Numbered from the stretch's first letter, positions 54,631 to 63,575 are shown. The stretch is DNA of 64,000 bases from Actinokineospora auranticolor (GCF_002934265.1 NZ_PTIX01000010.1:62001-126000), one strand, 5' to 3'. Numbers and translations are program-made. Notes: generated from the sequence alone by a model not told the origin.

Positions 54631-55290
54631 TCAGACGGCCAGGTCGGCGAGTGTGTTCCAGAACATCAGCTCGTACCCCTGCAACAACCGCCCGTAGCCG
54701 ATTGACGTTTCCGGGGTCCAGCCGGCGTCGAGGGCCTGTTGGAGCGCGACCACGTACAGCTCTTCCAACTCCGGGACCGGGGTGGCGAAGAAGTCGAAGA
54801 AGCCCGTGCCCACCTCGTCGAAGCCGTAGTGCTCGCGCAGGCCCGCCGAGATGGTGGCGCAGTAGCCGCCCCAGGCGGCGAAGTTGGCGAGGATCGCCAG
54901 GAGGGCGTCGCGGGGGTTGCCGTTGAGGGCGAGCCAGGCCAGGTAGGCGGGGTAGGCCTGGCAGCCCGGCTGGGGGCGGTAGGCGCGGATGTCGTCCTCG
55001 CTCAGGCCGCAGGCCTTGGCGAAGTCGCCCAGTTTGGCCAGGGCCAAGCCCTCGCCGGTGCCCAGCGAGGTGAAGACCTCCCGGGCGGCGGGGTCGACGG
55101 CCTGCGCGGCCAGGGTCAGGAAGGTGCGCCAGTCGCTGGCGATGATGCGGTGCTGCTCGGCGGCCAGCGCGCCGAGCACGGCCAGCGGGGCCTCCCCGCA
55201 GGCCACCAGGGGTACGAGTCGGTTGTCGTGTTCGCCGGGGAGCAGTTCGCGCTGCACCCGGTCCAGCAGTTCCTTGGCCGATTCGGCCAT
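54631..55290 (-). CDS. TenA/PqqC-fold (haem-oxygenase-like) protein
   Basis: 219 residues, all-helical. The pattern LAAEQHRIIASDWRTFLTLA near the start, YPAYLAWLALNGNPRDALLAILANFAAWGGYCATISAGL and the late VVALQQALDAG fit the TenA/THI-4/PqqC superfamily. Several members are transcription co-factors or thiaminases, but the Cys of thiaminase II is not obvious, so I leave the function open. ATG 55290 has AAGGAGG upstream (GTG 55293 just before). Stands alone. Confidence 0.7.
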   Translation of the reverse strand: MAESAKELLDRVQRELLPGEHDNRLVPLVACGEAPLAVLGALAAEQHRIIASDWRTFLTLAAQAVDPAAREVFTSLGTGEGLALAKLGDFAKACGLSEDDIRAYRPQPGCQAYPAYLAWLALNGNPRDALLAILANFAAWGGYCATISAGLREHYGFDEVGTGFFDFFATPVPELEELYVVALQQALDAGWTPETSIGYGRLLQGYELMFWNTLADLAV

Positions 55291-55383
55291 CACGTTCCTC
55301 CTTGGACGCCAGGCGGACCCGGCGGTCAGCGTAGATCATCTCCAGTCGGCGGGCGCGCGCCCGGACCGCCCACCGGCGGGCAG

Positions 55384-55395
55384 TGGTCTAGACCT
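55384..55395. promoter_or_regulatory. DasR-responsive element (dre), GH19 chitinase promoter
   Basis: TGGTCTAGACCT differs from the dre core only at the last base and has the AG 5' flank. It lies about 120 bp upstream of the GH19 start. It is the fourth dre site of the window. Confidence 0.72.
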
Positions 55396-55513
55396 TGACG
55401 CCGGTTGGCCCATCGGCTTAGGTGATTTTCACACGCGTTCCCGGGTGTCCCGGGTTCCGCGCGACCCCTGCACGCCGACCTCGTCCCCCGGTCGGCACCG
55501 AAGGAGTGATCAC

Positions 55514-56656
55514 GTGTCGAGGAACCGCATCGTGGCGGCGGTCGCCGCTGCGGCGGCCGCGGCCGGGCTGGCGTTCGTCCTGCCCTCCGTGACCGCCGAG
55601 GCCGCGGCCGACTGCGCCGCGCCGTGGGCCAGTGCCACGGTATACACCGGCGGCAAGACCGCCTCGTACAACGGCAAGAACTGGCAGGCCAAGTGGTGGA
55701 CCCAGGGCGAGACCCCGGGCGGCGCCCAGGTCTGGACCGACCAGGGCGCCTGCGGCGGCGGCACCCCGCCGACCACCACCACGACCCGCCCGACGACGAC
55801 CACCCCGCCCACCACCACCCTCCCCCCGGGCGGCTGCAACTACGCGGCCTGGGTCCAGGGCAAGAACTACGTCACCGGTGACATCGTCAAGTTCACCGAC
55901 GGCAAGTTCTACATCGCCGAGCACGACAACCCGGGCTACAGCCCCGTCGTGAGCACCTGGTACTGGGACCCGTACACCTGCGGCGACACCCCGCCCACCA
56001 GCACCACCTCGACCCCGCCCACCTCCATCCCGAACACCGGGTTCGTGGTGTCCGAGGCCCAGTTCAACCAGATGTTCCCCAGCCGGAACGCCTTCTACAC
56101 CTACAAGGGCCTCACCGACGCGCTCGCGGCCTACCCCGGCTTCGCCAACACCGGCACGGACACCGTGAAGCGGCAGGAGGCGGCGGCGTTCCTGGCCAAC
56201 GTCAACCACGAGACCGGCGGCTTGGTCTACATCAAGGAGATCAACGAGGCCAACTACCCGCACTACTGCGACGCCACCCAGTCCTACGGCTGCCCGGCGG
56301 GCCAGTCCGCGTACTACGGCCGCGGACCGATCCAGTTGAGCTGGAACTTCAACTACAAGGCCGCCGGTGACGCGCTGGGCATCGACCTGCTGCGCAACCC
56401 GTTCCTGGTCGAGCAGGACCCGGCCGTGGCGTGGAAGACCGCGCTCTGGTACTGGAACACGCAGAAGGGCCCCGGCACCATGACCCCGCACGACGCGATG
56501 GTCAACAGCCGCGGCTTCGGCGAGACGATCCGCAGCATCAACGGCGCCCTCGAGTGCAACGGCGGCAACCCGGCGCAGGTGCAGAGCCGGATCAACGCCT
56601 ACCAGAAGTTCACCCAGGTGCTGGGCACCACGCCCGGCAACAACCTGAGCTGCTGA
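55514..56656 (+). CDS. Secreted GH19 chitinase with two chitin-binding modules
   Basis: 380 residues. Signal peptide about 1-32. First CBM5/12 (about 34-79, WWTQGETPGG), Thr/Pro linker, second CBM5/12-like module (about 105-155, WYWDPYTCGD), a second Ser/Thr/Pro linker, then the GH19 domain (about 175-380). The catalytic Glu lies in NHETGG, with the second Glu in KEINEAN and the family signature YYGRGPIQLSWN. Cys pairs suggest disulphides. GTG 55514 has AAGGAG upstream. GH19 enzymes invert and prefer GlcNAc-containing sites, complementing the GH18 enzyme. The dre site implies induction by amino sugars. Confidence 0.94.
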   Translation: MSRNRIVAAVAAAAAAAGLAFVLPSVTAEAAADCAAPWASATVYTGGKTASYNGKNWQAKWWTQGETPGGAQVWTDQGACGGGTPPTTTTTRPTTTTPPTTTLPPGGCNYAAWVQGKNYVTGDIVKFTDGKFYIAEHDNPGYSPVVSTWYWDPYTCGDTPPTSTTSTPPTSIPNTGFVVSEAQFNQMFPSRNAFYTYKGLTDALAAYPGFANTGTDTVKRQEAAAFLANVNHETGGLVYIKEINEANYPHYCDATQSYGCPAGQSAYYGRGPIQLSWNFNYKAAGDALGIDLLRNPFLVEQDPAVAWKTALWYWNTQKGPGTMTPHDAMVNSRGFGETIRSINGALECNGGNPAQVQSRINAYQKFTQVLGTTPGNNLSC

Positions 56657-56669
56657 CCAGCTCAGGAGG

Positions 56670-56707
56670 CCGGTCGGGGGCGCGGCACACGCCGCGCCCC
56701 CGACCGG
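56670..56707 (+). terminator. Strong terminator after the GH19 chitinase
   Basis: A perfect 17-bp stem (56670-56686 with 56691-56707) with a 4-base ACAC loop begins 13 bp after the stop. It is the most stable hairpin noted in the window. Confidence 0.8.
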
Positions 56708-56885
56708 TACCCGAATGGCCCAACGACAACAGCCTGCGCCCCGGTCGGAATCCCGCTATGCCACTCTGTCCGGGTGGTCGACTTCGCCGCATGCGCCCGA
56801 TATCGGCGCTCCGCAACCGGATCCCGCGCCCGGGATCGACTACGGGCGGAGACGGCGCGCACCGGATCCGGGGTGGGGAGCGGGG

Positions 56886-58988
56886 ATGGCTGAGCCGGTC
56901 GAGCCGGGGAATCCCGCCCCGCGCTGGATGTGGCCCGCGTACCTGGCGGCGGGCGCCGCGCTGGTCGTCCTCTACTACCTGGCACCGGTGACCGCGGGCG
57001 GGTTCCCGCTGCGCGTCGTGCTGTACTGCCTGGTCAGCGCCTCGGCGGCGGTGGCGGTCTGCTACGGCGTGGTGCGCAACCGCCCGCAGCCGCGGCTGCC
57101 GTGGGTGATGATCGCGGCGAGCCAGCTGGTCTACGCGCTCGCCGACGCGATCTTCTACATCTCGCACTACGTCTTCGACGTCACCGCGTACCCGTCGCTG
57201 GCCGACCCGTTCTACCTGGCGCACTACCCGCTGGCGGTGGCGGGCATCGTGATGCTGATCCGCCGCCGCACCCCCGGCCACGACCTGTCCGGCCTGCTGG
57301 ACGCGGCCACCCTGGCCGTCGTCGCGGCGATGCTGTCGTGGCTGTACGTGATCGGCCCGCAGACCCGCAAGGGCTCGCCGCTGCTGGTGGAGCTGGCGTC
57401 GCTGGGCTACCCGGTCATGGACCTGGCGCTGCTGACCGTGGCGCTGGGTCTGGTGCTGGGCTCCGGCGCGCGGCCGCGGGCGTTCTTCCCGTTCATCGGC
57501 TGGCTCGCGGCGATCATGACCGCGGACACCATCTACGTGCTCCAGCAGCTCAACGGCACCTTCCAGGCGGGCAACTTCCTGGACGCGATCTGGCTGGCGG
57601 GCAACCTGGCGCTGGGCGCGAGCGCGCTGCACCCGACCATGGCGCGGCTGGCCGAGCCGTCACCGGTGCCGGACGCGCCGCTGAGCCCCGTGCGCATCGC
57701 CGGGCTGTCCGCGGCGGCGCTGATCGCGCCGGTCGTGCTGGTCGTGCAGTGGGCCGAGGGCACCGTGCGGGACGTGCCGGTGGTCGCCGGGGCGTGCGCG
57801 GTGCTGTTCGGGCTGACCATCGCCCGGTTGGCGGCGCTGGTGTCCGACCAGCGCAGGCTCGCCATCACCGACGCGCTGACCGGCCTGCACACCCGCCGGT
57901 TCTTCGAGGCACAGCTGCCACTGGAGATCGCCAGGGCGCGGCGCGCCGGGACGACGGTCGCGGTGCTGATCGCCGACGTCGACCACTTCAAGACCATCAA
58001 CGACCGGCACGGGCACCCCGCCGGGGACCAGGTGCTGGTGGAGATCGCGAGCAGGCTGCGCGACGCGGTCCGCGCCGGGGAGGTGCTGGCCCGCTTCGGC
58101 GGCGAGGAGTTCGCCGTGATCCTGCCGGGCGCCACCGCGGCCACCCTGCCGCTGATCGCCGACCGGCTGCGGGAGCGGGTCGCCGGTCAGCCGATCGAGC
58201 TGCCGGGCGGTCGGTGGGCGTCGGTGACGGTGTCGGTGGGCACGTCGGTGTTCCCGACCCACGACGACAACCCGGACGACCTGGTGTCGATCGCGGACCG
58301 GGCCCTGTACGCGGCGAAGGAGGCGGGCCGCGACCGGGTCGTCGTGGGACCCACCCGGGCGGCCGCCGCGCCGCGCGTGCCCTCCGGCGTGGAGTACCTG
58401 CAGCAGGCGGCGGACGAGGTCGACAGCCGGTTGTCCAGCCACGAGCACAGCCGCGCGGTCGCCCGCTGGGTGCGGCTGCTGGCGGTCGAGGCCGGGCTGG
58501 ACGCCGACCGGGTGCGCACCGCGGAGCTGGCCGGTCGGCTGCACGACATCGGGAAGATCGTGGTGCCCAGGGAGGTCCTGGCCAAGCCGGGTCCGCTGAC
58601 GCCGCGGGAGTGGGAGCTGATGCGGGCCCACCCGGACCACGGGTCCCGGATGGTGTCGGTGGTGCCCGGCTACTCGACGGTCGCCACCGTCATCCGCCAG
58701 CACCACGAGCGCTGGGACGGCGGCGGCTACCCGGATGGGTTGGGCGGCAACGACATCCGGGTGGAGTCGCGGCTGCTGGCGGTGTGCGACTCGTGGGCCG
58801 CCATGCGCTCGGACCGCGCGTACCAGCGCGGGTTGTCCGAAGAACAGGCTGTGGCCGAGGTGATACGGGGCCGGGGTTCGCAGTTCTGCCCGGACGCGGT
58901 GGAGTTGTTCCTGAGCCTGCATTCGCGCGGCCTCATCGGCGAACTCCGGGTCGTGCACCCGACCGGGATCCTGCCCGCCACACCGTGA
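56886..58988 (+). CDS. Membrane c-di-GMP protein with GGDEF and HD-GYP domains
   Basis: 700 residues from ATG 56886 (G-rich site upstream; an in-frame ATG at 56715 would add 57 polar residues). The N-terminus has about eight to ten membrane helices (about 15-315). A GGDEF domain (about 330-490) has the active RFGGEEFAVIL, but the usual inhibitory RxxD site upstream reads R-A-G-E. A C-terminal HD-GYP domain (about 510-690) has H-D-I-G-K and HHERWDGGGYPDG. It could both make and break c-di-GMP; EAL is absent. No regulator gene neighbours it. Combining the two domains in one membrane protein is rarer in actinobacteria than GGDEF-EAL. Confidence 0.9.
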   Translation: MAEPVEPGNPAPRWMWPAYLAAGAALVVLYYLAPVTAGGFPLRVVLYCLVSASAAVAVCYGVVRNRPQPRLPWVMIAASQLVYALADAIFYISHYVFDVTAYPSLADPFYLAHYPLAVAGIVMLIRRRTPGHDLSGLLDAATLAVVAAMLSWLYVIGPQTRKGSPLLVELASLGYPVMDLALLTVALGLVLGSGARPRAFFPFIGWLAAIMTADTIYVLQQLNGTFQAGNFLDAIWLAGNLALGASALHPTMARLAEPSPVPDAPLSPVRIAGLSAAALIAPVVLVVQWAEGTVRDVPVVAGACAVLFGLTIARLAALVSDQRRLAITDALTGLHTRRFFEAQLPLEIARARRAGTTVAVLIADVDHFKTINDRHGHPAGDQVLVEIASRLRDAVRAGEVLARFGGEEFAVILPGATAATLPLIADRLRERVAGQPIELPGGRWASVTVSVGTSVFPTHDDNPDDLVSIADRALYAAKEAGRDRVVVGPTRAAAAPRVPSGVEYLQQAADEVDSRLSSHEHSRAVARWVRLLAVEAGLDADRVRTAELAGRLHDIGKIVVPREVLAKPGPLTPREWELMRAHPDHGSRMVSVVPGYSTVATVIRQHHERWDGGGYPDGLGGNDIRVESRLLAVCDSWAAMRSDRAYQRGLSEEQAVAEVIRGRGSQFCPDAVELFLSLHSRGLIGELRVVHPTGILPATP

Positions 58989-58995
58989 CGCCGGG

Positions 58996-59011
58996 CCACC
59001 CCTAGGGGTGG
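58996..59011. terminator. Short palindromic hairpin after the GGDEF/HD-GYP gene
   Basis: CCACCCCTAGGGGTGG is a perfect palindrome 7 bp past the stop codon; a weak terminator or overlapping element. The CTAG at its centre is notable. Confidence 0.4.
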
Positions 59012-59078
59012 TTCCCGGGGCGGGCATCGGGAATGCGCACGATGCGGTCGCGCGGGTGCGCGCGGGACGGTCGGGGCC

Positions 59079-59750
59079 ATGAACGCCAAGGGTTCCGTGG
59101 TTCGCTGGCGGCGGTTGACCGTCTGGTTGCACGTCATCACGTCCGTCGGGTGGATGGCGCAGGCGCTCACCCTGGTGGCGCTCATGCTCGCCGGTCGCGC
59201 CAGCGCCGTCCCGGGGCGGCGGCACGCGCTGCTGGAGGTGGCGCACCTGATCGATGGGGTCCTGCTCGCGCCGTTCGCCAACGCGGCGGCGGCTACCGGG
59301 ATCGCGCTGGCGGGGGCGACCTCGTGGGGGTTCTTCCGGCACTGGTGGGTCACGATCAAGTTCGGGCTGACGCTGGTCCTCATCGGGCTCGGCATCGCCG
59401 TGCTGTCCTCCGCGCTGCGGCAGGCGGCAGCCGATGATCGGGTGTCCGGTGCCCTGGTCGTCGGGTCGGCGGCGATGGTGGCGGCCATCGCCGCGCAGGT
59501 GTGGCTGTCGGTGGCCAAGGCGGGCGGGCGGACGCCGTGGGCGGGGCGGGTCAAACCGGGCACCGCGCCCGCGTGGGTGTTCGCCGCCGCGGTGCTCGCG
59601 CCGGGGGCGGACATCGTCGTGTCGTGGGTCGTCGGGGTGCCGGTGCCCGCGCTGTCCCTGCTGCTCGTGGTGGTGGTCGTGGTGGTGGTCGTGGTCACCA
59701 CCGCCCAGCGGTCCACTATGGACCGCACCGGGGCGGAACAGGGGGTCTAG
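59079..59750 (+). CDS. Polytopic membrane protein (DUF2269-like)
   Basis: 223 residues with six or so helices: about 15-38, 55-75, 83-105, 120-142, 160-180 and a Val run (VVVVVVVVVV) at about 196-208. The start WLHVITSVGWMAQALTLVAL resembles DUF2269/DUF2214-type membrane proteins. No catalytic motif. ATG 59079. Function unknown. The long poly-Val stretch comes from a GTG/GTC repeat at about 59660-59700. Confidence 0.6.
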   Translation: MNAKGSVVRWRRLTVWLHVITSVGWMAQALTLVALMLAGRASAVPGRRHALLEVAHLIDGVLLAPFANAAAATGIALAGATSWGFFRHWWVTIKFGLTLVLIGLGIAVLSSALRQAAADDRVSGALVVGSAAMVAAIAAQVWLSVAKAGGRTPWAGRVKPGTAPAWVFAAAVLAPGADIVVSWVVGVPVPALSLLLVVVVVVVVVVTTAQRSTMDRTGAEQGV

Positions 59751-59919
59751 GCAGGGGTCCAGGTAACAGCCGGGGCACGACTGTGTCAAGATCGTTGATC
59801 TGCGGTCGCGCTGGGGGACCCCCGGGTGGACGCTCGCGCAGCGCGTCCGACAAAGTGCAACCACCCACGGCTCGAGATCGACCGCGTCATCCGCTGCCAG
59901 CCCGAGGAGGACCGCGCAG

Positions 59920-61215
59920 GTGAGTCCGAAGATCGACACCGACCCCACGCACACGGAGGCGCTGACCGCGCTGGCCACCCTGGCGGACAAGATCCGCTAC
60001 GCGTGCGAGAACGTCGACCCACCGACCACCCTCGGGGTCAAGCAATGGCTGGACGCCTACGGCATCCACGTCACGGCCACCTACGCCACCGGCATCATCA
60101 ACACCTGGCGCGGCGAGAACAAGATCGGCGACACCGGTGACCTGGTGGCGCTGAGCCCCGAGCTGCTCGCCGAGCTCGACGCGCTGCGCTCGCACGAGAG
60201 CGCCACCGACAGCCACGCGACGGCCGACCGGGCCGCCGCCGACGCGCCCACCGCGGTCATCCCGGCGGTCACCGCCGACGGACCGGCCGCCCCCACCCCG
60301 CCAAGCTCGACCGGATCGGACACCGACGCGAACACCGTGGACACCGACAGAACCGCCAGCGCCGCCGACTCCGGCGCCGTGGCCACCGAGACCCCCGCGG
60401 CGACCGAGTCCGCCGCCACCGCGACCCTGGTCGCGGACCCCGCACCGGACGCCGACACTGACGCCGACACCGACGGCGACGTCGTGGACGCCGACACCGA
60501 CGAGGTCGGGTCCACGTCCAGCGCCGTCGTGGTCGCCGAGCAGCCGACCGCGTCCAGCGCGGGTACCGCGCTCGACACCGTGCCCTACATCGAGGCGCGC
60601 GCCGAGCGGGTCGTGCCGCCGGAGGCGGAGCGGTCCGAGCCGCTGACGCCCCAGGTGCCGACCGTGCTGTCCTGGTCGGCGAACATGGCCTGGATCGTGG
60701 TGCTGGTGGCCGCGATGGGCATCTCCTGGTGGTCGCTGTTCGAGTACGCGCGCGCGTTCAGCATCCCCACCCCGCTGGCCGCCGTGGTGTCGCTGGTCTT
60801 CGACGCCTCCGCGCTCATCGTCGCAGGCCTGGCGCACCGCTACGCCCTCTCGCCCTACTCGGGCGCGGGCCCGAGGTTCGCGCTGCTGGCGCTGCTGGCG
60901 GGCAGCGTGTACCTGAACTGGGAGCACGCTGCGGGCAAGGGCTACGGCATCGAGGCGTCGATCATGTTCGCGGCGCCCGCCGCGGTCGGCATCCTGCTGT
61001 TCGAGCTGCACATCGGCTGGCACTCGCGCAGCGAGCGCCGGGCCCGGGGCCGGGTCGCCCGCTCGCTGCCGGTCATCGGCGCGTGGGGCTGGTTCCTGCA
61101 CCCGCTGCAGAGCGTGACCACGCTGTGGCGGGTCACCCACGCGCGCGGGCACTCGGTCCGTGAGGCCGAGCTGATCAGCATCGAGCAGCTGCGGCAGAGC
61201 GGTACCCCGGTCTAG
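59920..61215 (+). CDS. DUF2637-type membrane protein with repetitive linker
   Basis: 431 residues. N-terminal domain (about 1-80, TLADKIRYACENVDPPTTLGVKQWLDAYGI) looks helical and possibly DNA- or protein-binding. A long Ala/Thr/Asp/Ser-rich linker (about 85-240) contains D-A-D-T-D repeats. Four membrane helices follow (about 248-370): NMAWIVVLVAAMGISWW, VSLVFDASALIVAGLAHRYAL, FALLALLAGSVYLNW and AAPAAVGILLFELHIGW, matching DUF2637, found in SpdB/transfer proteins of actinobacterial plasmids. GTG 59920 has GAGGAGG upstream. No other transfer gene is nearby. Confidence 0.75.
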   Translation: MSPKIDTDPTHTEALTALATLADKIRYACENVDPPTTLGVKQWLDAYGIHVTATYATGIINTWRGENKIGDTGDLVALSPELLAELDALRSHESATDSHATADRAAADAPTAVIPAVTADGPAAPTPPSSTGSDTDANTVDTDRTASAADSGAVATETPAATESAATATLVADPAPDADTDADTDGDVVDADTDEVGSTSSAVVVAEQPTASSAGTALDTVPYIEARAERVVPPEAERSEPLTPQVPTVLSWSANMAWIVVLVAAMGISWWSLFEYARAFSIPTPLAAVVSLVFDASALIVAGLAHRYALSPYSGAGPRFALLALLAGSVYLNWEHAAGKGYGIEASIMFAAPAAVGILLFELHIGWHSRSERRARGRVARSLPVIGAWGWFLHPLQSVTTLWRVTHARGHSVREAELISIEQLRQSGTPV

Positions 61216-61239
61216 GCGAGCCCTGCGGGGAGTTGGATC

Positions 61240-61267
61240 GAGCCCGGGCCGAAAGTGGTCCGGGCTC
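61240..61267 (+). terminator. Terminator after the DUF2637 gene
   Basis: GAGCCCGGGCC (61240-61250) pairs with GGTCCGGGCTC (61257-61267) with one G-T pair and a 6-base loop. Confidence 0.7.
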
Positions 61268-61336
61268 ACCCGTACGCGGCGGTCGTATGCCGTACGTGGT
61301 CGGGTACGGTGTCCCCTGGAGGCGGAGAGGAGCACG

Positions 61337-61720
61337 ATGGCGCCGACGCGGCTCGGACCGACCCACGGGGCGGTCCCCCCGAGCACCCCACCGTCCACAC
61401 AGGACTCAGCGACCCGCGGTGGGGCCGGGCTGCCCGGTGGCCGCCCATCGGCACAATCCGGCAAGCCCGCCGGCGGACGCCACCACGACGACTCCGGCAA
61501 GCTGGTAACACCCGAAGGCGCACGCGCGGACCGCAACCGTGGCGATCACCGTACGACGCCACGGCCTGGGGGGCGAGACGAGATGAGGCAGCGGCTCCGC
61601 CGCCGCGGCGGGTCCACGGTCCACACGCGAACGCGCCGTCCGATCACGGTCGGTGACCCGACCGGAACCGAAGTGGCCCGGGCCGGCGAGTCCGCGACCA
61701 CCGCGAAGCGGACCAGTTAG
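61337..61720 (+). CDS. Possible small disordered hypothetical protein
   Basis: 127-codon frame with a fair ribosome binding site (GAGAGGAG, 61327-61334) before ATG 61337, ending 12 bp before the TetR gene. The protein is Pro/Arg/Gly/Thr-rich and disordered. Third-position G/C bias is clearly weaker than in neighbours, so it may be non-coding leader DNA. Nothing else is seen in this 61268-61732 stretch. Confidence 0.3.
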   Translation: MAPTRLGPTHGAVPPSTPPSTQDSATRGGAGLPGGRPSAQSGKPAGGRHHDDSGKLVTPEGARADRNRGDHRTTPRPGGRDEMRQRLRRRGGSTVHTRTRRPITVGDPTGTEVARAGESATTAKRTS

Positions 61721-61732
61721 GATCGGGCCACC

Positions 61733-62557
61733 ATGGCAAAGGACGCGACGAAGGACCACAGCGGGGGCGGTGACCCCACACGCAGCCTCATGCTGCTGTG
61801 GCGCAAGCAGAACCAGGCGCCGGTCCGCAACGGCAGGCGCGATCTCAGTGTCGACCGCATCGTCGGCGCGGCCATAGAGGTGGCCGACACCGAGGGCCTC
61901 ATCGCCCTGTCGATGCGCCGGGTCGCCGACAAGCTCAACGTCGGCACCATGTCGCTCTACACCTACGTGCCGGGCAAGGCCGAGCTGATAGACCTGATGC
62001 TGGACACCGTCTACGCCGAGACCGCGAAGTCCGGCGACGGCGCGGAGCCCGGCGGCGCGGGTTCGGGCGCGGGCGACGCGGCGGCACCGGGCTGGCGGGG
62101 CGAGCTGCACCGGGTCGCCCACGCGAACTGGGCGCTCTACCACCGGCACCCGTGGATGCTGCGGGTCGGCGTGAGCAGACCGCCGCTGGGCCCCAACGTG
62201 ATGGCCAAGTACGACCGGGAACTGGGCACGATCGCCGACATCGGGCTGACCGAGGTCGAGATGGACACCGTGCTGAACCTGGTGATCGGGCACGCGGAGA
62301 CCACGGCGCGGCGGGCGCTGGAGGCCACGGCGACCGAGAGCGACACCGGCGTCAGCGACGAGCAGTGGTGGCAGGCGCACAGCCCGGTGCTGAACACGCT
62401 GATGGACGCGAGCCAGTACCCGAGGGCGGCGGCGGTCGGCGCGGCCGTGGGCGCCGTGCACGGCACCGCCTACGACTCCTCGCACAACTTCGAGTTCGGC
62501 CTCGCCCGCATCCTCGACGGTGTCGAGGCACTGGTCGCCTCCCGCAAGTCGGAGTAG
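61733..62557 (+). CDS. TetR-family transcriptional regulator
   Basis: 274 residues. A polar N-terminal extension (about 1-38) precedes the helix-turn-helix (ALSMRRVADKLNVGTMSLYTYVPGKAELIDLML, about 62-94). The TetR_C-type ligand domain follows (about 120-265), interrupted by a Gly/Ala-rich stretch (about 103-122). This long form is common for actinobacterial tetracycline-repressor-like regulators of efflux or secondary metabolism. ATG 61733. Its target is unknown; no efflux pump adjoins it. Confidence 0.88.
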   Translation: MAKDATKDHSGGGDPTRSLMLLWRKQNQAPVRNGRRDLSVDRIVGAAIEVADTEGLIALSMRRVADKLNVGTMSLYTYVPGKAELIDLMLDTVYAETAKSGDGAEPGGAGSGAGDAAAPGWRGELHRVAHANWALYHRHPWMLRVGVSRPPLGPNVMAKYDRELGTIADIGLTEVEMDTVLNLVIGHAETTARRALEATATESDTGVSDEQWWQAHSPVLNTLMDASQYPRAAAVGAAVGAVHGTAYDSSHNFEFGLARILDGVEALVASRKSE

Positions 62558-62565
62558 CGCCCCGA

Positions 62566-62683
62566 GCGGCTTGCCGGGTGTCCGCCCGGCGGGCTTACCG
62601 GGTGTCCGCCCAGCGGCTTACCGGGTGTCCGCCCAGCGGCTTACCGGGTGTCCACTGTGGTCACTCGGTAAGCCCGCCGGGCG
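62566..62683 (+). repeat. Tandem repeat and long inverted repeat after the TetR gene
   Basis: Four units of about 23 bp (GCGGCTTACCGGGTGTCCGCCCA-like, starting near 62566, 62589, 62613 and 62636). In addition, CGCCCGGCGGGCTTACCG (62583-62600) has a perfect 18-bp inverted partner at 62666-62683. The RNA would form a large hairpin with the repeats in its loop, probably terminating the TetR transcript. Confidence 0.75.
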
Positions 62684-62738
62684 ACGCCGACGGCGAACAG
62701 GGCTGCGCGGCCGGGTCGCGAGCGGGCAGCATGGTCCC

Positions 62739-63533
62739 ATGACGGCGACAGCGGAGCGGGACCCGGGTTTCGGCGGCGAGGTACCGGACTTCTACCACCG
62801 GTTCCGGCGCGGTTACCCGGACCGGGTGGTCGACGTCGTCGTGGCGGCCTTCGACCTCACCCCGCTCGACGCGGTGGTCGACCTCGGCTGCGGCACAGGT
62901 CAGTTGACCCGACCGCTGGCACCGCGGGTCGGCAGCGTGCTGGGCGTCGACCCGGAACCGGACATGCTGGTCCGCGCTCGCGCGGTCGAGGAGAACCCGG
63001 CGAACGTCGGCTGGTTGCTGGGTTCCGACGCGGAATTGTCGGGGTTGGCGGCGCTGCTGCGGCCGTTGGGCGCGATCACCGTCGGTCAGGCCCTGCACTG
63101 GATGGACCGCACCAGGCTGTTCGCCACCGCGCACCCGCTGCTGCGACCGGGCGGCGGCGTCGCCGTCGTCACCAACGGCGTGCCGTTGTGGCAGCAGGAC
63201 AGCGACTGGTCGCGCGCGCTGCGCGGACACCTGTCCGCCTGGCTCGGCAAACCGCTGATCGACACCTGCGGCACCGACCCCGACAGCCAGCGCCGGGTCC
63301 GCGACGACCTCCGCGCCGCCGGGTACGCGATCGGCCTACAGGTCGTCGGCTACGCGGCCCACCCGACCGCCGACGAGATCATCGGCGGCGTGTACTCGGC
63401 GCTGCCCCACCAGCTCCTGCCCGCACCCGCCGACCGCCCGGACTTCGACGCACGGCTGCGCGCGGTGCTCGACCCGTTCGCCCCGTTCACCGAGTACGTG
63501 GAAGTCACCATCCTGACCGGCGCGCGCCGGTGA
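62739..63533 (+). CDS. Class I SAM-dependent methyltransferase
   Basis: 264 residues. The SAM motif reads VVDLGCGTGQLTRPLA, followed by VLGVDPEPDMLVRA and AITVGQALHWMDRT. The family (UbiE/Coq5-like) methylates small molecules; acceptor unknown. ATG 62739 has a weak site (GGGCAG). Probably independent of the TetR gene because of the intervening hairpin. Confidence 0.85.
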   Translation: MTATAERDPGFGGEVPDFYHRFRRGYPDRVVDVVVAAFDLTPLDAVVDLGCGTGQLTRPLAPRVGSVLGVDPEPDMLVRARAVEENPANVGWLLGSDAELSGLAALLRPLGAITVGQALHWMDRTRLFATAHPLLRPGGGVAVVTNGVPLWQQDSDWSRALRGHLSAWLGKPLIDTCGTDPDSQRRVRDDLRAAGYAIGLQVVGYAAHPTADEIIGGVYSALPHQLLPAPADRPDFDARLRAVLDPFAPFTEYVEVTILTGARR

Positions 63534-63575
63534 TGGGCCGGGCAGCCGTCACCCCCCTGCACTAGCCTCCGTCGG

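Noticed and set aside
62566-62660. CRISPR-like array
   Set aside because: The units are directly adjacent with no spacers, and no cas gene is present.
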